The notes beneath the pieces were generated by a model. That model searched no databases. It had not been told where the DNA came from and worked only from the letters and a program-made list of their open reading frames with translations. Shown piece after piece: positions 18,301-24,787 of a stretch of 53,311 nt of DNA. The DNA is taken from assembly GCA_905233365.1 (NCBI GenBank), contig CAJODT010000009.1, positions 1-53,311 of the forward strand. Direction: 5' to 3'. The translations under genes were made by a program, and so were the position numbers. The DNA comes from an uncultured Succiniclasticum sp. (GTDB lineage Bacteria; Bacillota; Negativicutes; Acidaminococcales; Acidaminococcaceae). Every line of letters starts with the position of its first letter. Position 1 is the first letter of the stretch.

Positions 18301-18736
18301 AGCAGTAGCGAAGGAAGCCGGGATCCAGGAAGTGCGGGCGGAACTGCTGCCCCAGGATAAGCTGAAGGAAATGAACGACCTGCGCAACAAATACGGCAGC
18401 GTCATGTTCGTAGGCGACGGCATCAACGACGCGCCGGTACTGGCCGGGGCAGACGTGGGCGCGGCCATGGGCAGCGGCGCGGACGCGGCTATCGAAGCGG
18501 CGGACGTGGTCTTCATGAACTCAGAAATGAGCGCCATCCCGAAAGCTATTTCCATTGCCAAGGCAGTCAACAGCGTGGCCTGGCAGAACGTTGTATTCGC
18601 CCTGATTGTAAAAGTCATCATCATGGTCGCCGGCATCTTCGGCTATGCGTCCATGTGGGCCGCGGTATTCGCGGATACCGGCGTATCCGTGCTGTGTGTA
18701 CTGAACGCCTGCCGCGTGCTGTATAAGAAGTTCTGA
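15341..18736 (+). CDS. zntA: Zn2+/Cd2+/Pb2+-exporting P-type ATPase with giant His-rich N-terminus
   Basis: This 1131-residue pump exports soft divalent metals across the cytoplasmic membrane. Residues 48-146 are packed with His, mainly GHDHDH repeats. Residues 129-190 hold Cys pairs (CGCDDC, CGCEAC, CDFC, CKC). Four HMA domains follow, with metal Cys at 207 (DCPIC) and at 286, 364 and 441 (DCAAC). The membrane part has the CPC motif at 788-790, TGEPVPV, phosphorylated Asp832 in DKTGT, and GDGINDAP. The last helix keeps Asp in ADTGVSVL, matching the Zn/Cd/Pb class. Most ZntA/CadA pumps have one or two HMA domains and about 700-900 residues, so this N-terminus is exceptional. A 593-codon reverse frame across the repeats is a composition artefact. 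Confidence 0.93.
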   Translation: MENEMKDLEEIRSSAEDAAIRTFSKGSGVMQHEDAIEENAVKGIVEQHAHEHVHDHDHVPPHSHGEGVAHDHDHGHDHDHGHDHDHDHGHDHDHGHDHDHGHDHDHGHDHDHGHDHDHGHDHDHGHGSCGCDDCATHDHSEHELVHHNAAYTHAVHLAGHPDECGCEACNSHEEYCDFCGESLAHCKCRMPDADDVKRVYSLINLDCPICASKIEHKIKSLPGVSYATVSFGTKQLRVSAKNPDAMLPVFQEICRSFLSYVTVVPREEGPGQSDKFRTYNVAGLDCAACSIKVQDAIAAIPGVKMATLVYETGQLRVTADNYDDLLAKMQTAAAKAEDGVTITERVRAKAEKKYRTYKVDGLDCAACSVKVQDAIAALPIVDEAILVYETGQLRVSARSYDGLLPLMQAAADKAEEGVTITEKEQFGAAKFRTYDVQGLDCAACATKVEDAIKAMPEVEDAVLVYATGQLRVTARSYDGLTAKMQAVTNKVEDGVTIVEREDNTPVPDRKAKKKKSFLSENSRELFELVVGGAIFIVTEWLELVPHEYHHIALVIAYIILGWKIVLTALKNITKGEFFDENFLMTVATLGAFAVEAWEEAVGVIFFYRVGEWFQDRAADRSRDQIMDAVDMRPEVVNLLVGDDVKVIPSAEARVGDILLVRVGDRIPLDGVVIEGESLLDTSPVTGEPVPVRKGYGDEVLSGCVNTSGMLKIRVEKELQESMVTKILDSVENAAANKPYIDKFITRFARVYTPIVVAAAILVAVIPSLVTGDWHKWIYTALTFLVISCPCALVLSVPLSFFAGIGAGSKLGILFKGGNALEMLKNVAAVVMDKTGTVTKGNFVLQKVNASGVAPEDEVLQLTAGAEQVSTHPIAVSIVTAAKEKNMELRRPDRFEEIAGHGLVAYNGNDVLLIGNTKLMDLYKINYSGSYQPAEYGSEVLVAKNGTYLGSLLINDTLKDDAKQAVADLTKQGLTTVMLTGDARREAEAVAKEAGIQEVRAELLPQDKLKEMNDLRNKYGSVMFVGDGINDAPVLAGADVGAAMGSGADAAIEAADVVFMNSEMSAIPKAISIAKAVNSVAWQNVVFALIVKVIIMVAGIFGYASMWAAVFADTGVSVLCVLNACRVLYKKF
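15545..15722 (+). repeat. 18-bp minisatellite coding GHDHDH
   Basis: About nine or ten tandem copies of an 18-bp unit of the form GGACATGACCACGACCAC encode the His-Asp tract. Copies differ mostly at third codon positions, and one unit is extended by an extra DH. Such tracts change length by slippage, so metal-binding capacity could vary between strains. Confidence 0.85.
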
Positions 18737-18782
18737 TCTAAGATTAAGATTTAACGGTATTGGCAGATCAGCCGGCAATACC

Positions 18783-18804
18783 AGAACGCATGGAAGCGTT
18801 CTTT
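18783..18804 (+). terminator. Weak terminator after the metal ATPase
   Basis: A 7-bp stem AGAACGC/GCGTTCT (18783-18789 with 18796-18802) is followed by a short T run. A second imperfect stem GGTATTG/CAATACC lies just upstream. Confidence 0.5.
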
Positions 18805-18930
18805 AAACGGAAACTCAGGAACTGCTGGTTCGAAAAATTACATTGAATCAATGCTTCCTGACATCACGCTCTCACGTTTCCCGAAATCAGCGGCGTCTGC
18901 AGCTACTGGCAGACATAAGGAGGTAAAGCC

Positions 18931-19725
18931 ATGAAAAAAATTCTGTGCTTTGTATTAACAATAGTTTGCCTGCTTGCCGTTGCGGGCTGTGGCGGACACA
19001 AGCCGCAAGCGGGAGCGCCGTCTCATAAGGAGCTTCACTCGGAAAAGGTGCTGCGGGTAGGTACCGACGCGGACTATCCGCCCTTTGAGTATTTCCAGGA
19101 GACTTCCAAAACCTATACCGGTTTTGATATTGAGATGATGCGTGGCGTGGCGCAGGAACTGGGTTACACAAAAGTAGAGTTTGTCAACCTGGAATTCAAC
19201 AACCTGCTGCCATCCCTTCAGGACGGGCAGGTGGATGCGGTCATTTCCTGTATGAACATTACGGAAGACCGGAAGAAACTGGCAGATTTTACGGAGCCGT
19301 ACCTGGAAAGCCGCAACGTGGCGGTGGCTCCCTTTGGTACAAAGGCCGGCGGCACAGAAGCCCTGAAGGATAAAAGCATCGCTGTAGAAATCGGCAGCAT
19401 TTATGAAAAGGAAGCCAAGAAGTATTCGTCAAACCTCATCGAGTGCGGCAGCGGTGAAGAAACGCTGAAGCTGGTCATGGAGAAGAAAGCGGACTTTGCC
19501 ATTCTGGATTATTACACGGCTCGTTTTTACATGATCAATATCTTCAAAGACAAGCTGGCCATTGTGGCAGATATCCAGGACAAGGAGATGTATAACGGTC
19601 TTGGTATTGCGGTTGCCAAGGGCAACAAGGAGCTGCTGGGCAAACTGAACGAAGGCCTGGCCAAATACCGTACCACCGCGAACTTCCTGCAACTGCAGAA
19701 CACCTACTTCGGTAAGCTGAAATAA
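18931..19725 (+). CDS. Orphan amino-acid binding lipoprotein (solute-binding family 3)
   Basis: This 264-residue protein binds an amino acid or related small molecule outside the membrane. The lipobox is VAGC (Cys20). The family 3 signature is clear: VLRVGTDADYPPFEYF, GFDIEMMRGVAQELGY, LLPSLQDGQVDAVIS, and the Arg-containing DFTEPY region. A strong AAGGAGG precedes ATG 18931. No permease or ATPase lies beside it, so it either serves a transporter encoded elsewhere or acts as a sensor. The next genes on the other strand form a solute-binding/cyclase operon. Confidence 0.9.
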   Translation: MKKILCFVLTIVCLLAVAGCGGHKPQAGAPSHKELHSEKVLRVGTDADYPPFEYFQETSKTYTGFDIEMMRGVAQELGYTKVEFVNLEFNNLLPSLQDGQVDAVISCMNITEDRKKLADFTEPYLESRNVAVAPFGTKAGGTEALKDKSIAVEIGSIYEKEAKKYSSNLIECGSGEETLKLVMEKKADFAILDYYTARFYMINIFKDKLAIVADIQDKEMYNGLGIAVAKGNKELLGKLNEGLAKYRTTANFLQLQNTYFGKLK

Positions 19726-19831
19726 AAAGGAACGGGCGTTTTAACAGCTAAGCGCGGCAACGTTTCTGTGTCGTCAGACGGAACTGTTGCTTTGCGCCTG
19801 CAGCGTTTCCATAAAGTTTTCATAAAAATAA

Positions 19832-19863
19832 CCCGGTACGAACCAAATCGTACCGGGATTTTT
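19832..19863. terminator. Bidirectional terminator
   Basis: A 10-bp stem CCCGGTACGA/TCGTACCGGG (19832-19841 with 19848-19857) is followed by ATTTTTT on the plus strand and by a T-rich stretch on the minus strand. It lies between two converging genes. Confidence 0.85.
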
Positions 19864-19904
19864 TATGGAAATTTTCGTTCTGCGCCGCGCTTCCGGCGCA
19901 CATT

Positions 19905-21629
19905 TTATACTGATTGACTTGCTTCCTTCATGCGCTTCTTGTTCTCGTACATCTGCACGTCGGCCCGGCGGAACACTTCCTCCAGGCTCTTGTCCTGCCA
20001 GGGATTAAAGTTGGAAACGCCCATGGCCACATCCACCTTATCCCAGGGATTTACCGCCACTGCGTTGATCTCTGCCACAGCCTGTTCAAACTGCCGTTCC
20101 AGTTCTTTCTGGTTATTCCAGTCTTCTTTCTGCAGCACCGCCACAAATTCGTCGCCGCCGATACGGAACACCGGACTGTGGGAATACACTTTGCAGATCG
20201 TCCTGCAGGCATTCTGCAGATAGAAGTCGCCTTTTTCGTGACCGTAAGTGTCGTTAATGGTCTTTAACCCGTTGCAGTCGAACATAACCACCGCGAAATT
20301 TTCCGCGTTTTCCGGCGTGGATGCCTGAATGCTTTCATCCTTGTCCATCAGGAAGATATCGAAGGCGCCTTTGTTCCGGACGCCGGTGAGGGCATCCCGG
20401 AAGGCCTTGCTGTTCAGGTCGTTGATGAACACCCGCATATGGTTGGCCATCTGCTGGAAGGACTTGGTCAGGATACCGATCTCATCGTCTCCCTCATAGC
20501 TCAGGTCCACGTTATAATCGCCCTCGGATATCTGCTGGGACGCGTGTACCAGCTGCACCAGAGGGTTGGTGATCTTCCGTACCAGGGACAGGGTCAGGAT
20601 GATGAACAGGGCTACCGTGGCGATAGCCGTGGCCAGGGTAAGCCAGGACAGGTTCCGCCACCCGGCGCTGATTTCCCTGATCGGAGCCGACACAAACAGG
20701 TTCAGCCCGTTGGACAGGGTGTTCCAGGCGGCTTCTTTCTGCACGCCGTTATTGGTATAGCGGATCAGCCTGGTATCGTTGCTCCTGCCGACGTTTTTCA
20801 TTTCTTCACTCACGTCTCCCAGCAGGACCCCGTGCTCCAGCTGCGGGTGGTACACGACCTTGCCCTTTTTGTCGGTAAGGAAGGCATAGCCCGTATCCAG
20901 GATCTTCAGCTCTTTGATCTGGTTCACCAGGGTGGCATAGCTGATATCCATGCCGACCTCCCCGATAAAGGTGCCGGCTTTGTACAGAGGCGCTACATAG
21001 GAAACCATGGTTTCACCCAGATTCTTGTTTTCGTAGGGATCCAGCCAGGAGGGGCGGCCCCGTTCCAGAGGCAGGTAGTACCAGCCCACATGGGCAAAAT
21101 CGTCGGGCTTGTACTCGCCGATCTCCGTCACGGTAAGCTTTTTGAAATGGTTCCCGCTCTGCCGGGAATACCAGAAGCCCTTCACGGTATTGCTGAGTTC
21201 CGGGTTGATGCGGTAGTAGTAGCTAAGGATACTGGAGTTATTCTCCGCGATGGTCTTGCACACCGCTTCTGCGTCTGCCAGATGCTCCTGCAGATAAGCG
21301 TCCAGGGCTGCCTGCTGAGCGGCAGTCCGGGGCCGTTTCCGCAGGCTCCGTCCGGAACCCGTGGCCCCGATCACGTTGGCGTCTGACAGAGGCGTCACAT
21401 CAAAGGAATCATACACGAAACGGGAGACCGTTTCCACAGAGGTCTCCGTGTTGTGCAGATAGTTATTGATTTTATCCAGTTTTGAGTCGCAGATCGTGTT
21501 CAGCAGCCGCTCGGAGTTCAGTTCCTCCCGGGATTTCACGGTGAAAGCCGACAGGGTGCCGATAAGGATGGAACAGATCAGGATGGCGGATACCGTAAGG
21601 ACCGTAATTTTAGTACGAATTGAATGCAT
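19905..21629 (-). CDS. Membrane diguanylate cyclase, Cache-HAMP-GGDEF
   Basis: This 574-residue inner-membrane protein makes c-di-GMP in response to an external signal. Helix 1 is at about residues 7-29. A large extracytoplasmic double-Cache-like domain runs to about 330 (GEVGMDISYATLVNQI, GYAFLTDKKGKVVYHP). Helix 2 is about 330-352, HAMP about 353-405, and GGDEF about 415-570. The active site RIGGDEF is intact, with CNGLKTINDTYGHEKGD as the metal- and GTP-binding segment. The residues where an inhibitory RxxD site would sit read YSHS, so product feedback is probably absent. It starts 3 bp after a solute-binding protein gene on the same strand and is surely co-transcribed with it. Confidence 0.92.
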   Translation of the reverse strand: MHSIRTKITVLTVSAILICSILIGTLSAFTVKSREELNSERLLNTICDSKLDKINNYLHNTETSVETVSRFVYDSFDVTPLSDANVIGATGSGRSLRKRPRTAAQQAALDAYLQEHLADAEAVCKTIAENNSSILSYYYRINPELSNTVKGFWYSRQSGNHFKKLTVTEIGEYKPDDFAHVGWYYLPLERGRPSWLDPYENKNLGETMVSYVAPLYKAGTFIGEVGMDISYATLVNQIKELKILDTGYAFLTDKKGKVVYHPQLEHGVLLGDVSEEMKNVGRSNDTRLIRYTNNGVQKEAAWNTLSNGLNLFVSAPIREISAGWRNLSWLTLATAIATVALFIILTLSLVRKITNPLVQLVHASQQISEGDYNVDLSYEGDDEIGILTKSFQQMANHMRVFINDLNSKAFRDALTGVRNKGAFDIFLMDKDESIQASTPENAENFAVVMFDCNGLKTINDTYGHEKGDFYLQNACRTICKVYSHSPVFRIGGDEFVAVLQKEDWNNQKELERQFEQAVAEINAVAVNPWDKVDVAMGVSNFNPWQDKSLEEVFRRADVQMYENKKRMKEASQSV

Positions 21630-21632
21630 GTC

Positions 21633-23276
21633 TTATTTCCCCCGCGCTGCTTCCGCTTTTACCGTCACATCCGCGTAACGGTTGCTGGACCAGCCGTTCC
21701 AGCGCACCTGGAACCCTTTTACCCGGTCGCCCACCACAAAGAAGTGATAGCCGGAATAGAGGGGGATCCACGCCGCATCGTCCTGGACGATCTTTTTCTC
21801 CAGCTGCCGGTATTCACGGATGCGCGCTTCCGGATCCACAATGGACCGGGCGGCGGCGATCCGTTTCATCACTTCCTGATCCGGATAGCAGAGGCTGCGG
21901 GCCAAAGTGCTTTCCCGGCTGCCGAAAAACTCGCTGATAAAATTGTCCGGGTCGTTATAATCTGCGGACCAGGTACCGGTATAGCAGGCCAGCTCGCCCT
22001 TGCGTCTCCGTTCCAGGAAGGCCCGGTTTTCCATTTCCAGCAAAGAGGCGCGCACGCCGGCCTTCTTCCACATGGCCGCCGTCAGCTTCAGCATATCTTT
22101 CACCCGCTGGGTCGTGCCGGCGGAATAGCCGATGGTCAGATCGAACCCGTTCCCGTAGCCGGCTTCCTGCAGCAGTTGTTTCGCTTTTTCCGGATCGAAG
22201 GGGATCTCCGGCAGGTCCGGGTTGTTTCCCTTCAGTCCCCGGGGGAAGATACCATTCTCTAAAATGCCCCGGTTGCTGATGGCTGCATGGAGCAGGGCCC
22301 TCCTGTCCAAAGCCAGCTGCAGCGCTTTGCGCACCCGCACATCCTGCAGGGGCGGTACGGATTGGTTGAGAGCGATGTAGGAGATGCCGACCCGATGACC
22401 CCGGATCAGGTTTTGACGGTAAATATCGCCCCGGATAAAATACTCTGCGTCGATACCCAGCCTGTCCAGGTCCAGGATATCCAGTTCCCCGTTCAGGAAC
22501 ATCTGCCGCAGGGGGCTGCTTTCCGCGTAAAACTGCATGTTGAGGCCGTCGCATTTAGGCGGGCCGGCCCAGTGTTTGGGATTGGCTTTCATGAGGATGC
22601 CCTTTTGCCGCTTCCATTCCGTCAGCACGAAGGGACCGGTGCCTACAGTAGTTTCCGGCGTCTGGCCGAACGTATTTCCGGCCTTCTGGGTGGTTTCCTT
22701 ATCTAAAATGGAGGCTCCCGGTGTGGTAAGGCCTTCCAGGAAGGTGGCGCAGGGATAGGCGAGGGTGATGGTAAAGGTATGGTCGTCAACGATCTTAAAG
22801 CCTGCCAGCTTGTCCGTACTGCCTTTGCGCAATTCCTCCGCCCCCTGAATACTCATGGCCAGATTCCGGCTCCGGCTGTCCGGGTGGGTAATCATCCGTT
22901 GCAGCGTAAAGCCTACGTCTTCCGCCGTCAGGGCGGAACCGTTGCTGAAGGTCACGCCGGGATGCAGACGGAAAACGTAAACAAGACCGTCCGGGGAGAT
23001 TTCCCAGGAATCTGCAAGAGAAGGTACCAGCCGGTTATGGCCGTCTACCTCCTTTTCTTCCACCAGGCGGTCGAATACATTCAGCACGACCGTATATTTT
23101 TCAGAAATGCGCTGCGGATCTACCAGCACCGGTTCCGAGTCCAGAAAGGACAGGTAACCGGACATATCTGCCACGGTATCCGCCTTCTTTTCCGCTGTCC
23201 GGTCGCAGCCGGGCAGGATCAGGCAGCAGGCCAGGCACAGTGCCGCATAGATCGCTGTTTTAATCCGAAACTTCAA
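21633..23276 (-). CDS. Solute-binding lipoprotein family 5, coupled to a cyclase
   Basis: A 547-residue lipoprotein (lipobox LPGC, Cys24) of the peptide/nickel-binding family. Typical segments are FDRLVEE, WEISPDGLVYVFRLHPGVTFSNG, VGTGPFVLTEWKR and VRVRKALQLALDRRALLHA. It begins at ATG 23276 behind CAGGAG. There is no permease or ATPase gene around it. It stands between a BMP-type binding protein and a Cache diguanylate cyclase, so a sensor role, presenting ligand to the cyclase, is at least as likely as transport. Confidence 0.88.
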   Translation of the reverse strand: MKFRIKTAIYAALCLACCLILPGCDRTAEKKADTVADMSGYLSFLDSEPVLVDPQRISEKYTVVLNVFDRLVEEKEVDGHNRLVPSLADSWEISPDGLVYVFRLHPGVTFSNGSALTAEDVGFTLQRMITHPDSRSRNLAMSIQGAEELRKGSTDKLAGFKIVDDHTFTITLAYPCATFLEGLTTPGASILDKETTQKAGNTFGQTPETTVGTGPFVLTEWKRQKGILMKANPKHWAGPPKCDGLNMQFYAESSPLRQMFLNGELDILDLDRLGIDAEYFIRGDIYRQNLIRGHRVGISYIALNQSVPPLQDVRVRKALQLALDRRALLHAAISNRGILENGIFPRGLKGNNPDLPEIPFDPEKAKQLLQEAGYGNGFDLTIGYSAGTTQRVKDMLKLTAAMWKKAGVRASLLEMENRAFLERRRKGELACYTGTWSADYNDPDNFISEFFGSRESTLARSLCYPDQEVMKRIAAARSIVDPEARIREYRQLEKKIVQDDAAWIPLYSGYHFFVVGDRVKGFQVRWNGWSSNRYADVTVKAEAARGK

Positions 23277-23305
23277 TCGAATCCACTCCTGTCAGGAAGT
23301 TTTGT

Positions 23306-24496
23306 TTATTGCAAAACGGTGATCACGTCTTTAAGTATGTAATGAAATGAGGAAACGGAAGAATCCTTGTTTTCGGTAAAGCCGCCCCGCAGGTCCACGG
23401 TGTCCTTCGGGTTATCAGGGTTGAGCCCGGTATAATCTCCCTTGAATACCTGGCGTTTGCCGTTTTTCAGGTCTTCAATGACCGCCTTGAGACGGTCCTG
23501 GGCGCCTTCCGGCAAAATCGCGGTGTTCAGCTTTGTCATCTCCACCCAGTTTTCCTTAAAGCCTGAGCTCATATCGTTGTTGGGGTGCACATTCCCGGGC
23601 ACGGCCTTTTCAATGGGCTTGTTGTCCATCACCGCTTTTACCGCCCCCAGGATGTAAGGGGTCCAGTTGATGCGGGTGCCGGTGAGGGAAGTGTGGGGCG
23701 CCGCGTCTGTCATGTCGATGTTATAGGCGACATGGTATACATCCCGGGCGTAGCTTTCCTCGCAGGCGATGGCAGGGCCCACCGTATCCGAATGCTGGGA
23801 CAGGATCACGCAGCCTTCCTCCAGCAGTTCCTCCGCGCAGGCCTTTTCCAGGACATAGCTGTCCCAGGTGTTGGCGTATTTCACATACATCACCGTCTGG
23901 GGAACCACGGAACGGGCCCCCAGCAGGAAGGCGGTGTAGCCGGAGATGACTTCCGGGTAGGGGTAGGCGGCCACAAAGCCCAGCTTGGCTTCTTCCGGTT
24001 TAATTTTGCCTTTTTTGATCATTTCCTCCAGCTTCAGTCCCGCAACCACGCCGCTGGCATAACGACCCTGGTACACCTCGCCCTTAAAGGTATGGTAATT
24101 GGCCGGCGCCGGTTTGGGGTGCGAGTCGAAGGAGGCCTGGCAGAACTGGATATGGGGGTACTTCACCGCAAGGTCCCGGATATTCCCGTAGCTGTTGGTG
24201 AAAACAATATCGCACTTACTGTCTACCAGCTTCTGTACAGACAGGTGGATCTGCTCGTCCAGCACATTGCTGCACATGACGGTCCGCACCTTCTTCTGCC
24301 AGGTTTTCTGCACAGCCTCCTGGGCCAGATAGAAATTGTAGGAGTAGGGCGCCGTCTCGTCATTGTCGTAGATGAATCCTACCGTGACGATCCGTTCCGG
24401 GAAAAAGTACTTATACCCGAACCAGCCTAAAACAAGTATCAGTACCGGGATCAGAATCCTGGTCAGCTTACGCAGTATTTGTCCCTGTTCTTTCAT
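23306..24496 (-). CDS. BMP-family (PnrA-like) solute-binding protein
   Basis: This 396-residue protein belongs to the basic membrane protein family, which binds nucleosides or related compounds outside the membrane. I start it at ATG 24496 because AGGAG stands 8 bp upstream; a longer frame adds 13 residues without a ribosome site. Instead of a lipobox it has an N-terminal anchor ILIPVLILVLGWFGYKYFF. Family features are VTVGFIYDND, VDSKCDIVFTNSYG, FKGEVYQGRYASGVVAG and LSQHSDT. It is the first gene of a three-gene operon with a family 5 binding protein and a diguanylate cyclase, and has no transporter partners nearby. Confidence 0.85.
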   Translation of the reverse strand: MKEQGQILRKLTRILIPVLILVLGWFGYKYFFPERIVTVGFIYDNDETAPYSYNFYLAQEAVQKTWQKKVRTVMCSNVLDEQIHLSVQKLVDSKCDIVFTNSYGNIRDLAVKYPHIQFCQASFDSHPKPAPANYHTFKGEVYQGRYASGVVAGLKLEEMIKKGKIKPEEAKLGFVAAYPYPEVISGYTAFLLGARSVVPQTVMYVKYANTWDSYVLEKACAEELLEEGCVILSQHSDTVGPAIACEESYARDVYHVAYNIDMTDAAPHTSLTGTRINWTPYILGAVKAVMDNKPIEKAVPGNVHPNNDMSSGFKENWVEMTKLNTAILPEGAQDRLKAVIEDLKNGKRQVFKGDYTGLNPDNPKDTVDLRGGFTENKDSSVSSFHYILKDVITVLQ

Positions 24497-24552
24497 ATAA
24501 TCCGCTCCTGCTGAATTATTGTATAGCATCCTCATTATAATAATAACACAAA

Positions 24553-24581
24553 TATTATAGCAAATTATGGGAAAAAACTCA
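24553..24581 (-). promoter_or_regulatory. Promoter of the BMP/SBP/cyclase operon
   Basis: On the minus strand TTGAGT (24576-24581) and TATAAT (24553-24558) are 17 bp apart, about 57 bp before the ATG. Confidence 0.65.
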
Positions 24582-24744
24582 ATGCTTTCAGTGCCTTTCT
24601 ATGGACGGCTTTTCTTTGCTGCGCTTTTCTGTAATGATGATCACGATTCAGACAGCAAAACCCGCATCCATAATTCATTACCGGCAGTGAATTGCCAAAA
24701 ACCCTGTGTTATGGTATGATTAACTTGAGAGAGTGCGTGTATAT

Positions 24745-24770
24745 TATAATGAAGTATAATTCAGTATAAT
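24745..24770 (+). promoter_or_regulatory. Triple TATAAT promoter region of SBP-EAL protein A
   Basis: Three copies of TATAAT stand at 24745, 24755 and 24765, exactly 10 bp apart and so on one face of the helix. TTGAGA at 24725 is the nearest -35-like element but is not at the ideal distance from any of them. The gene starts at 24788. Confidence 0.45.
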
Positions 24771-24787
24771 CCGACAGGAGACAGGTC

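Noticed and set aside
20439-21386. A 315-codon plus-strand frame opposite the Cache cyclase
   Set aside because: It is antisense to a certain gene and its translation shows no domain.
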